40,318 bases of DNA from the IMG/VR virus record IMGVR_UViG_3300024999_000024, positions 1-40,318 of that record, one strand, 5' to 3'. The notes under the pieces were generated by a model. That model did not search any database. It had not been told where the DNA came from and saw only the letters and a program-made list of their open reading frames with translations. This DNA comes from a virus. Within the stretch, counting starts at the first letter, position 1. Each line of letters begins with the position of its first letter. Positions 20,353 through 30,085 of this stretch are shown here, one piece after another. The translations under genes were made by a program, and so were the position numbers.

Positions 20353-21608
20353 TCAAGACTATATTTGACAAGTTGTTTGGCGTTGCACCCCGCCCGCCTA
20401 GGTGGACGATGATACACGGGGATGGGAGTAGGACAGTAGCCCATAAGAAGCGGTTTAGGGCTATTAGACGGCTATTCCCCCTTATCATACTATGCCTTGT
20501 TGCTAATGGGCAGGCGCAGGAACGGGTTAGGGGGATTAGGACTCCCGTTACGCAAGAGGGCAGTTGGTCTATAGATATCGGTAGTATAACAGTAAATGAA
20601 GATGCCGATACCCTCGCCCACATCCATACCGAGATATATGATGGTGATGAGAACAAATCCGCTATGGTTACGCCTATCCGTGAACTGCGGGTGGTTTCCG
20701 ATCACCGGCTTGTCGGCACAACCTTTTCCAACGGCTTCTTTGACTATAACTTCTGGTCTACCTCTACAGTAAATAGCGGATACATAACAGTATCTAGCGG
20801 GTCTATTTTTATCTATGCAAGCACCTCTGCCGTAACCGATGGGCAGGCGTTTTTAATGACCCGCAGAACCGCCCGTTTTGTTACGGGTTCTGCTAATGAG
20901 TATCGGGCTATTATCCGCATCTCTACCGAAATCCCCGCTACGGGGACTAACGATATGCGGTGGGGCACGGCATCAACTGACGAGGCGGGCGGTGTGATAG
21001 GTGACGGGCTTTACTTCCGCTATTCCAATGGGGCGTTCTATGTCGGCTATCGTGTCGGTGGTGTAGAAAATAACATATCCACTTCTTCACTCAACGGCAC
21101 AGTCCCTACTATCGGCCTTAACTATGCCCGCTATCAGATAGTCTACACTAACCTTGGGGCGACCTTTTATGTCAACGATGTATTAGTGCATAGGTTGACG
21201 GCTATGCAGACTACCCTTGGACAGACTGTAAGTTTCAAGGCGAGGGCACAGAATTATAATAGCGGTGGTTCGGCTTCTAACAATGTCCTTGAAGCAAAGG
21301 CCATAAATATACTACGCCTCGGAGCTTCTGAAACTGACCCTGTAGGCAGATACTTGGCAGTTGCTACCCCCTCCCCTTTAAAGTTCGGCCCAGGAAAACT
21401 GCATAGCATCATCATTAACGGCATCGGCCTTGCTGGGTCTACCATATCCGTCTATGATAGCACCTTCACCTCTGCGGGGAATATCCTTGCGGTAATAGAC
21501 ACTTCAAAGACTAGCATTGCCACCCTTGAGTACCGAGTTCCGTTTAACAATGGGCTTTATATCGTTCCTGCCGGAACCTTCGGTAATGCGACTGTTGTCT
21601 ATGAGTAA
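20340..21608 (+). CDS. Large fibre or receptor-binding-like protein (422 aa)
   Basis: An N-terminal basic region is followed by FRAIRRLFPLIILCLVANGQAQ (about residues 39-60), a probable internal signal or anchor sequence. Residues about 125-310 look like a concanavalin-like lectin sandwich (FDYNFWSTSTVNSGYITVSSGSIFIY..., DGLYFRYSNGAFYVGYRVGGVE). The C-terminal 100 residues are another beta domain. Such domains bind surface sugars. A start at the internal ATG (residue 24) is possible. It overlaps the first glycosyltransferase by eight bases. Confidence 0.68.
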   Translation: MVRIIKTIFDKLFGVAPRPPRWTMIHGDGSRTVAHKKRFRAIRRLFPLIILCLVANGQAQERVRGIRTPVTQEGSWSIDIGSITVNEDADTLAHIHTEIYDGDENKSAMVTPIRELRVVSDHRLVGTTFSNGFFDYNFWSTSTVNSGYITVSSGSIFIYASTSAVTDGQAFLMTRRTARFVTGSANEYRAIIRISTEIPATGTNDMRWGTASTDEAGGVIGDGLYFRYSNGAFYVGYRVGGVENNISTSSLNGTVPTIGLNYARYQIVYTNLGATFYVNDVLVHRLTAMQTTLGQTVSFKARAQNYNSGGSASNNVLEAKAINILRLGASETDPVGRYLAVATPSPLKFGPGKLHSIIINGIGLAGSTISVYDSTFTSAGNILAVIDTSKTSIATLEYRVPFNNGLYIVPAGTFGNATVVYE

Positions 21609-22383
21609 CCCAAGCGTAGGTTCATTCTGCCTCATAAAGAATGAGAAGATATGGATACGGGAGCATCTTCGCTCTTGGCTCCCTATTTTAGACCAGATGG
21701 TATTCTACGACGGGGGAAGCACCGACGGAACTTTGGAGATATTAGAAGACACCAAAGCCCGTCACGAACTAGGCCATAAACTGAAGATAGTCAAAGGCAA
21801 AGACCCTATTAATCTACAGGACGATTACACTAGGTTGTCCAACGAATGTATGTGGGCGTTAGATACTGATATGGCTATGTTCGTGCATCCGGATATGCTG
21901 TATGAAAGCGGGAAGATAGACCTACCCCGTGGGTGCGTTGCCGCCACGATGGATATTAAATCCTACGCCGGTAATCCCGATGGCAATATATTTGAGATAG
22001 TAGGCCGTGGCACGAAATGGAAGAATATCTATAGACTGCGTAACCCCGATTTGGGGGCACATTACTACGGGCACTATGGGGCGTGGAACGAAGATACATA
22101 TTTTAGCGAGATAACAGGCAACGAGCATAGGTTCTACGATAATAACTTTGAACTATATCCGTATCATGTTGATAACTCCGGTTTGGTAGTTAGGCATTAC
22201 TCTGATGTTCGGCCCTACGAGCGAAGACTTGACAGGATGGTCAAATGTTTGCTAAATCAGGGCGTGAAAGAGAATGTTGAGGAGATAGCAAAGAACCATC
22301 CTCGCGTTACTCTCAAGTCTGGGAATGGGTTTGACTTTAAACTAGTCGTAATCCCGGACTTCCTAAACACGGAGGACAAGTAA
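21601..22383 (+). CDS. Glycosyltransferase, family 2-like (260 aa)
   Basis: GSFCLIKNEKIWIREHLRSW with VFYDGGSTDGT at residues 34-44 is the classic N terminus of GT-A enzymes, and ALDTDMAMFVHPD (DTD at 88-90) supplies the metal-binding D-x-D. The family transfers a sugar from a nucleotide donor to an acceptor. The start at 21601 overlaps the fibre-like gene stop; the end overlaps the next glycosyltransferase as TAATG. First of four consecutive glycosyltransferase genes inside the virion block, so translational coupling to fibre expression is likely. Confidence 0.88.
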   Translation: MSNPSVGSFCLIKNEKIWIREHLRSWLPILDQMVFYDGGSTDGTLEILEDTKARHELGHKLKIVKGKDPINLQDDYTRLSNECMWALDTDMAMFVHPDMLYESGKIDLPRGCVAATMDIKSYAGNPDGNIFEIVGRGTKWKNIYRLRNPDLGAHYYGHYGAWNEDTYFSEITGNEHRFYDNNFELYPYHVDNSGLVVRHYSDVRPYERRLDRMVKCLLNQGVKENVEEIAKNHPRVTLKSGNGFDFKLVVIPDFLNTEDK

Positions 22384-23825
22384 TGCTCTCATTCGTAATC
22401 CCGGTTTTTCGCCCGAATATTGACCTACTGAAAAAGAATATTAAGGCCCTTATGTCCCAGTCCCTAAAAGACTGGGAAGCTGTTGTTATACTAGACGGAG
22501 AGGACAAGGCCGCTAGGACTGCCATAGACTCGCTTGGTTGCAAGAAAGTAACCATTCACACTATGGAACACGGCGGGGTGCAGAAGGCTAGGAATTACGG
22601 GTTTACGAAGTCCAAGGGCGAGTATGTCTGTTTCTGGGATTGCGATTGCATCATAGAGCCTGACACGGCGAAAACTTGGGTTGATACTTTTACCTCTGAA
22701 CCCGACAAGGCGTTTGTATACTCGGGCTACAAGTTCCTTGATGAGAAGGGCGGGATACCTAGCGAACCCTTTGACCCGTGGATGCTTCGGATTGGCAACT
22801 ATATATCTACCTGTTTCCCGATGCGCCGTGAGGTTTTCCCCGGCTTTGACGAAACTCTGCATAGCCTTCAGGATTGGGATATGTGGCTTACTATCGTAGA
22901 GAGGGGCGGGAAGGGCCGATACATCCCTGGCTATGCGTTTTCTACTGCCTACCCTACCGAGGATAGCATATCGGGCAAAAACTGCACCAATGAGGTATGG
23001 AAGGACAGGGTTAGGGCCATACAGGTCAAGCACGATCTGCCCATCCGTAAGGTCTGCGTATCTTCCCTGTCCTACAAAGACGAGGGCATACGGCTTGCCA
23101 AACTGATAGATGCCGATTACAAAGATGTTCCTAACTTCAAGCCTAACGATTATGAAACTATTATCCAAGTTGGATTTAGTCTGCATCCTGGCCGTGTATC
23201 TGCCCATTCTAGTATATTTAACCAGCCGTTGAAAAAGAAGATTATCTTCTTTACGATGGCAGATGTTACCGAGATAAATAACTTCATCTCCCTCAAGGCT
23301 ATACGGCTATACGCTGAACGGCTTAACCCGCATTGTATGATGTTCGTGGAAGATATGGCTGCTAAACGGATAATGGAGAACGCCGGATTTAATGTCCGTG
23401 TGCTTCCCCTCCCGTTGGTTAATACGGACGCTATAGAGGCCCTTCCCGTGGCTCCTAGGGTGCTTGTAGATATCACGCCCGAGTATCGGGCCATAATGGT
23501 CAATCTTGAGCATAGCCTACCTGATATTGCCTTTGACTTCCTGACCCATAGCAAGACTATTAAAGACTACTCGGCCATTCTATCCCTCAACCCCGAGAGG
23601 ACTATGTCCTACGAGATTAAACGGATGCTTGTAGCGGGCAGGAATGTTATCTCTAATGTTGAGTGCCCGTTCTGTGGATATGTGAACGAGGACAAGACTG
23701 CTGACCAGTTTATATCTGGCCTTGTGGACACTATCCGTAAGCGGGTTAATCGGGCTACGGGGCCGTCCGTGGACTACTGGAAGAACGCCCTTGCACCTAA
23801 CGAACTTCTTGAGGTACTCAAATGA
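22383..23825 (+). CDS. Two-domain glycosyltransferase (480 aa)
   Basis: Residues 1 to about 220 are a family 2 GT-A domain (LSFVIPVFRPNIDLLKKNIK, CFWDCDCIIEPDTA as the D-x-D region, LHSLQDWDMWLTIVERGG as the catalytic-base region). Residues about 285-480 form a second alpha/beta region (KKIIFFTMADVTEINNFISLKAI ... VLVDITPEYRAIMVNLEHSLPDIAFDF) that resembles a GT-B half but lacks a motif I can name. So either a bifunctional enzyme or a GT2 with an acceptor domain. Overlaps both neighbours. Confidence 0.82.
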   Translation: MLSFVIPVFRPNIDLLKKNIKALMSQSLKDWEAVVILDGEDKAARTAIDSLGCKKVTIHTMEHGGVQKARNYGFTKSKGEYVCFWDCDCIIEPDTAKTWVDTFTSEPDKAFVYSGYKFLDEKGGIPSEPFDPWMLRIGNYISTCFPMRREVFPGFDETLHSLQDWDMWLTIVERGGKGRYIPGYAFSTAYPTEDSISGKNCTNEVWKDRVRAIQVKHDLPIRKVCVSSLSYKDEGIRLAKLIDADYKDVPNFKPNDYETIIQVGFSLHPGRVSAHSSIFNQPLKKKIIFFTMADVTEINNFISLKAIRLYAERLNPHCMMFVEDMAAKRIMENAGFNVRVLPLPLVNTDAIEALPVAPRVLVDITPEYRAIMVNLEHSLPDIAFDFLTHSKTIKDYSAILSLNPERTMSYEIKRMLVAGRNVISNVECPFCGYVNEDKTADQFISGLVDTIRKRVNRATGPSVDYWKNALAPNELLEVLK

Positions 23826-24532
23826 AGAAAGTATCTTTCGTAATCCCGTCTTTTAATTGTGCGGCTTACCTCCCCCACGCCGTCAAGTCTTGCCTTGACC
23901 AAAGCTACAAAAACATAGAAGTGGTCATAGTAGACGATTGTAGCACCGACACCACGGGTGATTATCTCAACTGGCTTGCCAAGCAGGAAGATAAGCGTAT
24001 CAAGATTATCCGCAATAGCGAGAATGTGGGCAGGTCTGAATCTAGGAATATTGGCAATCGTGCGGCTACGGGTGATATTATCTGCGTACTTGATGCCGAT
24101 GATCTTGCGGTTGCTACGAGGGCCGAATGGACGATAAAGAAGATGAAGTCTGGGACGAAGGTGATATTCGGTTCTGCCGTGGTTATGGACGCATTAGGCA
24201 ACGCCTCGCACGAACTGACCGCCAAGCCGATAAACAAAAAGACCGCCATAGAAAAGAGAGAAAACGGAATAGTCCATTCAACGATGGCCTACACAAAAGA
24301 GATAGCGAGTAAGTACCCCTATGCCAGTGGTGATATCTGCCGCCTTGGGGTAGACGACTGGCATTTCCAGACTCGGCTTATGAATGACGGGATAGACTTT
24401 GACTTTATCCCTGATATAATCTGCGCTTATAGGGTTACTGGTGCGGGGATTAGCCAGACTAGGAACCCCGAGGAAGTTATGAAGGCCAAGGAAGCCGTGA
24501 TAGAGGGAATGAAACTGGAGGCCGTTAAGTGA
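23822..24532 (+). CDS. Glycosyltransferase, family 2 (236 aa)
   Basis: KKVSFVIPSFNCAAYLPHAV at the N terminus, VVIVDDCSTDTT (about 35-46) and ICVLDADDLA (about 81-90, D-A-D-D) are standard GT2 signatures; GVDDWHFQTRL supplies the E/D-D-W-like catalytic region. Length is typical of a single-domain GT-A enzyme. ATGA overlap with the preceding gene and GTGA overlap with the next show tight coupling. Confidence 0.9.
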   Translation: MKKVSFVIPSFNCAAYLPHAVKSCLDQSYKNIEVVIVDDCSTDTTGDYLNWLAKQEDKRIKIIRNSENVGRSESRNIGNRAATGDIICVLDADDLAVATRAEWTIKKMKSGTKVIFGSAVVMDALGNASHELTAKPINKKTAIEKRENGIVHSTMAYTKEIASKYPYASGDICRLGVDDWHFQTRLMNDGIDFDFIPDIICAYRVTGAGISQTRNPEEVMKAKEAVIEGMKLEAVK

Positions 24533-25686
24533 GCGAACTTAAACCTCTTTTCGTGCCTTCCCTTAACTCGGGGGTTACTTGGTGGAGGATGTTTAACTTT
24601 GTTAACGCCTTCCATCGCAACAGGATTGCCCCCGCCCATATTCTCTGGTGGAACCGCAATCTGACCGAGAACCACCCTTGGCAGGAAGATATCACCGACC
24701 CCCGTTATAGGGCCAGGATATTCAACGAACTTGATGCCGCTTGCCGTATAGCCGATGTAGCCGTAATGGGGATGATTCATACCCCCGCTGGGCTTAACAC
24801 GATGCAGTCTATCCGTGAGGCGTATGGGATTCCAGTAGTAGTTGAGATGGACGATAATATTCTGTCTACTCCTACCTATAACCCCGCTTCCTCGGCCTAC
24901 GAACCCGATAGCCATTACAGGAAGATATGCGTAGCACAGATGCGGGAGGCCGATGCTCTTATAGTGTCTACTCCGTATCTGAAAGAGATTTACTCGCAGT
25001 TCAACGATAATATCTACATAATGCCCAATAGCATAGACTTTGAGATGTGGGGCAAGACCCGTAGGGCTTCGGTTAAGGGCAAGATAGTGATAGGTTGGGC
25101 TGGTGGGGCTTCTCATAACGACGACCTTGCTATTATAGAACCCGCAGTAGAGCATATAGTTAAGAAGTATCCTAGGGTAGAGTTTAGGTTCGTCCACGGA
25201 ATAAGCCCTAATCTGCGGGGCAAGCCGGGGGTGCGGTGGGCCTCCAAGTTCGCTAGGTGCGACAAGTACCCCCAGTATGTGGCCTCGCAGGGCTTTGATA
25301 TCGGTATAGCCCCGCTTGTAGACAACGCCTTTAATCGTGGCAAGTCTAATCTGCGGTGGCTTGAGTGTTCTGCTCTTGGTGTGCCTTGTGTAGCCTCTAG
25401 GGTGGGCAACTTTGCCGAAACTATCAAAGACGGACAGGACGCGCTTCTTTGCGACAACACGGAAGACTTCATAAAGAACCTTGAGATACTTATTAATAAC
25501 AAGGATATCCGCAAGGAGTTAGGCAAACAGGCGTATGCGAGGGTTTACAAAGACTTTAATGTGGACACGACGACAAAGAGATATGCGGAAATACTGGAAG
25601 AAATTAAGACAAGAGGGCAAATTAAGCGGGCCGAACCTGCATATAAGTCTAATTTCAATACCGAGGCCATTACGGAGAGCATATGA
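24529..25686 (+). CDS. Glycosyltransferase, GT-B fold (family 4-like, 385 aa)
   Basis: GTG start in a GTGA overlap. The C-terminal domain carries KIVIGWAGGASHNDDLAII and a G-V-P-C-V-A-S-R-V-G-N-F-A-E-T-I-x-D-G-Q-D-A-L-L segment (about 283-306), the donor-binding region of group 1/4 glycosyltransferases. The N-terminal domain (FVPSLNSGVTWWRMFNFVNAF) matches acceptor domains of phage GT-B enzymes. It ends with an ATGA overlap into the adaptor gene, so the cluster is embedded in the structural operon rather than carried as a separate cassette. Confidence 0.88.
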   Translation: MSELKPLFVPSLNSGVTWWRMFNFVNAFHRNRIAPAHILWWNRNLTENHPWQEDITDPRYRARIFNELDAACRIADVAVMGMIHTPAGLNTMQSIREAYGIPVVVEMDDNILSTPTYNPASSAYEPDSHYRKICVAQMREADALIVSTPYLKEIYSQFNDNIYIMPNSIDFEMWGKTRRASVKGKIVIGWAGGASHNDDLAIIEPAVEHIVKKYPRVEFRFVHGISPNLRGKPGVRWASKFARCDKYPQYVASQGFDIGIAPLVDNAFNRGKSNLRWLECSALGVPCVASRVGNFAETIKDGQDALLCDNTEDFIKNLEILINNKDIRKELGKQAYARVYKDFNVDTTTKRYAEILEEIKTRGQIKRAEPAYKSNFNTEAITESI

Positions 25687-26351
25687 ACAGAGGCGAAACC
25701 AGGACACTTGCGGCGAACATGGCAGAAGACCCCAATCAGACTAGGTACACGGCTACCAAGTATAACGATGCCATAGAAAAGGCACAGCAGCAGTTTAGTA
25801 TGGATTCCAAAGCTCTCTACAAGGATTCTTCCATTACGATGGTTGCTGGCACTGCGGCCTATTCTCTGCCTACTGATTTTATGTTGGAGAAGCAGGTAGT
25901 GTTGAACGGCATAGAACTCTCTCCCATCACTAGGGGCGAACTTCAGCGGAGGAAGGGCGAAGATTCCTGGGCCGATGATTCTGGTACTCCTAAATGGTAT
26001 ATCATAGACCCCGAGGAAGCCCGCAAGACTATTACGCTTTACCCTTCCCCCGATTCTACCGATGCCGGGACTGCTCTTGTCCTTACCTACTACGCTTTCC
26101 CTTCTACGCTTACTGCCGATGCCTCTACCCCCCTTAACGCTTCTACGCTGATGGTGCAGTTCCATATCGGTCTTGCGGCGTATGCGGCGTGGCTTCTTAT
26201 GATGTATCTCCCGCAGACCCCCGAGATAGCACAGAAGCGGAATGAACTGCTTGCCATATATACTTCCAAAGTTAACGAGGCCATACAGACCTTCGGTAAT
26301 ACCAAGTCTGCCTCTTGGCGGTTTAGGGTGGATGATGTGAGGGCTAGATAA
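25683..26351 (+). CDS. Head-tail adaptor / tail tubular protein A-like
   Basis: 222 aa beginning MNRGETRTLAANMAEDPNQTRYTATKYNDAIEKAQQQFSMDSKAL, then TMVAGTAAYSLPTDFMLEKQVVLNG and a C-terminal helical part. The N-terminal helix pattern (T-Y-x-x-A-I-x-x-A-Q-x-x-F) plus Y-x-L-P-x-D-F is the usual look of podovirus adaptor proteins that sit under the portal. Directly precedes the nozzle gene, as in many podoviruses. Confidence 0.8.
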   Translation: MNRGETRTLAANMAEDPNQTRYTATKYNDAIEKAQQQFSMDSKALYKDSSITMVAGTAAYSLPTDFMLEKQVVLNGIELSPITRGELQRRKGEDSWADDSGTPKWYIIDPEEARKTITLYPSPDSTDAGTALVLTYYAFPSTLTADASTPLNASTLMVQFHIGLAAYAAWLLMMYLPQTPEIAQKRNELLAIYTSKVNEAIQTFGNTKSASWRFRVDDVRAR

Positions 26352-29044
26352 TGGGATTCTTACTTGCGTTGCTTCTCGCCGTTCCCGTAGCGGCGCAGAA
26401 TATAACTATTGCTGGCCCCTTCACGGGTATCAACGATACGGACGCTACCATTACGCTTGACCCATCGCAAGCGCAGACTGCTTTGAATGTAGAAGTATCA
26501 GACGACGGCCTTGCTCTCAACAAGCGGGCGGGGTATGCCCTTACCGACACGCTTACCACGACGACCTCCCCCGTCAATGGTGCTATCTCGTTCAAAGATG
26601 CCACGGGCCGGAACATACACCTAGTTGCTAGTGATAATTCTATTTATACTTCCATAGACGGCGGTGCATTTACTGCGCTTCTTTCTACGATGCCGGTTAA
26701 TGCGAAGTGGGACTTCTGCGAATCGGGCGGTACTATCTACGCTTTCAACGATTCCCACGATGTCCCTTGGAGTTGGAACGGATCGGTAATAACCTACTAC
26801 GCCGATATGCCGAAGGCGAGCATTTGCGCTATCACCACTTCACGTATGCTCCTTGCCGGGACTACTGACTATCCCAATAGGCTTTATTTCTCTGAAGCGG
26901 GGGACTACACCAATTTTGTTGTAGACATAGAAGTAAACTCTCCGTCGTTTGATGATATCGGTCTATCGGGCGAGAAGATCACCGCCCTCTATGCTACCGA
27001 GGCCGAGTGGCTGATATTCAAGTCTAACTCTTTCACCTCCTATCAGGGCACTAACCAGTACGACCTTGTGGCTTCGGTGGTGTCTAATCGTGTTGGTATG
27101 GGTGATCCGCAGGCCATAGTACAACACGAAGGCATAGTCTATTTCAAAGGGTCAGATAACAAGATATGGGGCTACAACTCTGGCACGATGGTAGATACGA
27201 CCAAGAAATTAGAAGCAACAATTGCACTAATCCCTAATACCTCTGCGGTGCTTTATAAAAAATATACTAGCGAGTCTGATTTTAATGCGGGAACTTTTTA
27301 TAATACTACTTCTTCTGGTACTTATGGGAGCATTGAGCCTCTTAAGTATGTATATTCCGACACTACCGAAGCAGATTTTAATAATGGGACCATAGACCCT
27401 GCTCTTGAGGTGGTCAACGATTCCCTATATCTTGCATCTCTTGGAGTAACACCGAATCTCGGCGGTTATTTCGTTAATATAGGCGCGGAGTCTAATTCCA
27501 CTACGAACTGGACAGTCTCAACGGATAGGCCTCTTATTCCTAGTGCCAGCTTCCTTGGGAAGACTCCTAGTTATGGGAATTACTTCTTCTATTCGGCGGC
27601 CCCTATGTTTACATCCTTTACAGGGGCGTATTTCTCAATCTATAAAAGTGCTACCGATGAATTGGTTTACACCAACAGTATTAGCGGCGGACTTAATGTG
27701 TGGACCGACAAAACCATTTCTGTGGATATGTCTGCATATGAGGACACCAATTACTATATAGAATTTAAGTGCAACGCAGATGCAGTGGGGTCTGGAATAA
27801 GCGGCATATCCACATCCTTTACAAGAGGGACAATAGACGCGGTTATATCTCATTATAATAAAACTTCCACAGGAGAAGATAAATGCGCTATTGACATTAG
27901 GGAGTCTTCTCCTTCTTCATCATCTGGTACTTTTATATCGCAGTTTCATGCTATAGAAGCCCCTACCCCCCATTATGGATATTTCTCTAATAGTTCTTCT
28001 GTTACTACTGGTTCTACCATAGACTTTTCTATTGCCTTCGCCACAGCAACCACAGGGGAGTTAGGTGCTTGGCAATCCACCTCTGCCGTATGGTGTTCCA
28101 CTTGTCCTTACTACAAGTGGCGGGCAGAGATATATGCGACGACTAATACTGTTGCTTCTCCGTATGTTAACTCTGGAAGTCTTACCTTTCAATCTACTGG
28201 GTATTGGCTGTCCGATGAAGTTGCGGCCGGAGTGTTGACATGGGGTCAATTCCTAGCGGATAAAACTATTACGGGAAATGCTGATTGGACTTACACTATT
28301 GCCATTACCACATATGCGGGGGGCACGGATACCGCCACTTATGAATCCCTTACCTCTGGGAGTCTTATAATGGCTTCGACTGGAACCTATGTAAGACTTA
28401 AGGCCGTTAATAGTTTCTTCTCTGCGACTGATACTGTCCGCACTAATGACTTGTCCTACTCGTGGAACTTTGCCACGGACAAACAATCGGCGGCGTTTGA
28501 ATATCTCGGTAATATCTACTTTTCCGTTCCCTACAACTTCTCCACGACCAATAACAGGATACTGAAGTTAGACACCGAGAACACGGGTTGGACTATCTTT
28601 GATATCCCGATGAACTATCCCGTAGTTATTAATGATGAAGTAAAATTCGGTTCGCCCACGGGTGGGGATGTATATAGATACCCCTACGGCAATACCGACA
28701 ACGGGGCCGCTATTGAATCCTACTGGAAGACCAAAGACTTCATAGGCAATAACCCCTATGTGGAAAAAGAGTTTCAGCGGATATCGGTCATCTCGGGCAC
28801 TAACGGCGGGTCTACGCTCAACGTAACCTATACCCTTGATACCAACGAATCTACGACCTACGCCATATCGTTGACTAGCACTACAGCCAACTTTGTGCGT
28901 AACAATCGTGTGTTACCCCTCGGTGATACTAGTCAGTTCTTTAACTTACAGATAGGCAATAACGCAGCAGACCAACCTTGGAGTTTCTATGGTGCTTCTA
29001 TAGACTATGTAGAGAAACCTTGGAGAGTCCTCCCGGAGGAATAA
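26351..29044 (+). CDS. Tail nozzle/tubular protein B-like with insertion and signal peptide
   Basis: 897 aa. Residues about 20-285 look like the beta-propeller of podovirus nozzle proteins (ALNVEVSDDGLALNKRAGY, NRLYFSEAGDYTNF, SNRVGMGDPQAIVQHEGIVYFKGSDNKIWGYNSG). The propeller resumes near 706 (KQSAAFEYLGNIYFSVPYNFSTTNNRILKLDTENTGWTIFDIP). Between them about 415 residues of Ser/Thr-rich beta structure with more AT-rich codons look inserted, perhaps carbohydrate binding. The N terminus MGFLLALLLAVPVAAQ is a signal-peptide-like sequence, very unusual for a nozzle. The start is fixed by a TAATG overlap with the adaptor gene. Confidence 0.78.
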   Translation: MGFLLALLLAVPVAAQNITIAGPFTGINDTDATITLDPSQAQTALNVEVSDDGLALNKRAGYALTDTLTTTTSPVNGAISFKDATGRNIHLVASDNSIYTSIDGGAFTALLSTMPVNAKWDFCESGGTIYAFNDSHDVPWSWNGSVITYYADMPKASICAITTSRMLLAGTTDYPNRLYFSEAGDYTNFVVDIEVNSPSFDDIGLSGEKITALYATEAEWLIFKSNSFTSYQGTNQYDLVASVVSNRVGMGDPQAIVQHEGIVYFKGSDNKIWGYNSGTMVDTTKKLEATIALIPNTSAVLYKKYTSESDFNAGTFYNTTSSGTYGSIEPLKYVYSDTTEADFNNGTIDPALEVVNDSLYLASLGVTPNLGGYFVNIGAESNSTTNWTVSTDRPLIPSASFLGKTPSYGNYFFYSAAPMFTSFTGAYFSIYKSATDELVYTNSISGGLNVWTDKTISVDMSAYEDTNYYIEFKCNADAVGSGISGISTSFTRGTIDAVISHYNKTSTGEDKCAIDIRESSPSSSSGTFISQFHAIEAPTPHYGYFSNSSSVTTGSTIDFSIAFATATTGELGAWQSTSAVWCSTCPYYKWRAEIYATTNTVASPYVNSGSLTFQSTGYWLSDEVAAGVLTWGQFLADKTITGNADWTYTIAITTYAGGTDTATYESLTSGSLIMASTGTYVRLKAVNSFFSATDTVRTNDLSYSWNFATDKQSAAFEYLGNIYFSVPYNFSTTNNRILKLDTENTGWTIFDIPMNYPVVINDEVKFGSPTGGDVYRYPYGNTDNGAAIESYWKTKDFIGNNPYVEKEFQRISVISGTNGGSTLNVTYTLDTNESTTYAISLTSTTANFVRNNRVLPLGDTSQFFNLQIGNNAADQPWSFYGASIDYVEKPWRVLPEE

Positions 29045-29047
29045 TAT

Positions 29048-30073
29048 ATGGCTGGCAAATATAAAGCAGAAGAAGCGGAATACTATAAATTAATAAGTAG
29101 CCCCGAGTGGAAGACTTGGGAGGCACAGGGCCGCGCTACTGCCCCCGGCCTAGATGTTTCAGACCAGGGCAAGCACATTATATGGGGCTATAACGCCGCC
29201 AAAGCCGCAGTAGATAAACTAAAGCAAGAAGATAAGCAGATTAAGAACTATTATAAACTCGCTACTGGAAACGAGGCTGATGATTCTGTAATTGCTAAAT
29301 ATGCCCAGTATGCCGGAGATCCCGCCCAACTGACTATGGCTATCGGGCAGGAGTCTGCAAAAGCCGGAGCCAAGGGCGAGTATGCCGATACCATTAACGC
29401 TACTATTAAAGAGCGTATGGGCCGTGATGCTACCGAAGCGGAAAAGCAGTATTTCGGCAAGCAGATGGAACAGGGGGGCCTTGACCTCTACGGCCTTGGC
29501 ACTTTCCTTGAAGGCACTACCGAATACCAGACCAAAGCCTCTGATGTTGCTCGTGGCAAACTTGCTACCGAATTAGGTGATGTAGACCAGTCTTACCTTG
29601 ACCGCGTTGCCAAGCAGTTGCAGGCGCAGTATAGCGCACAGGGCCGTAGCGGTGCGGGGGCGTTTGGTTCTGCACTTATCGGTGCGGGCAAAGATATTGC
29701 TACGCAGAGAACTGGCTATCTGTCGCAGTTAGGCTATGGTGACTTTCAGCGTGGACAGCAGAACCTCCGTTCAGACTATGAAGCGCAGTTGGCCAGGCAG
29801 TATCAGAGCCAACAGCAGGGTGCGGCGTTAGGGCAGGAAAGCCGTGCTAGGTATTATGGTCAGCAGGACTTTGACCGGAATCAGGCGGCACAGGAACGGA
29901 TGATGCGGCTTCAGCAGTCTATGCAGCCCAAGAGTGGGACTTTCTTGCAGAACCTCGTCCCCGGCCTCATATCTTCCGGCGCACAAGTAATAGCCGCTAA
30001 ATATGGTCAACCGCAGTCCACTTCGTATAACTACGGCGACAATCAGTGGGGCGGGACTCCGTACAGGTATTAA
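29048..30073 (+). CDS. Putative internal virion (DNA ejection) protein 1
   Basis: 341 aa, almost entirely helical. Gln/Arg/Ala-rich stretch at about 190-300 (VAKQLQAQYSAQGRSGAGAFG ... YEAQLARQYQSQQQGAALGQESRARYYGQQDFDRNQ) is typical of podovirus ejection proteins, which leave the capsid with the DNA and form a channel across the envelope. C-terminal GTFLQNLVPGLISSGAQVIAAKYG may insert in a membrane. First of three ejection-like genes after the nozzle. Confidence 0.68.
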   Translation: MAGKYKAEEAEYYKLISSPEWKTWEAQGRATAPGLDVSDQGKHIIWGYNAAKAAVDKLKQEDKQIKNYYKLATGNEADDSVIAKYAQYAGDPAQLTMAIGQESAKAGAKGEYADTINATIKERMGRDATEAEKQYFGKQMEQGGLDLYGLGTFLEGTTEYQTKASDVARGKLATELGDVDQSYLDRVAKQLQAQYSAQGRSGAGAFGSALIGAGKDIATQRTGYLSQLGYGDFQRGQQNLRSDYEAQLARQYQSQQQGAALGQESRARYYGQQDFDRNQAAQERMMRLQQSMQPKSGTFLQNLVPGLISSGAQVIAAKYGQPQSTSYNYGDNQWGGTPYRY

Positions 30074-30085
30074 GGAGATAAATAT

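Noticed and set aside
20335-20356. Programmed frameshift joining the 20062 and 20340 genes
   Set aside because: The 13-base overlap contains no slippery heptamer, and the downstream gene has its own ATG.
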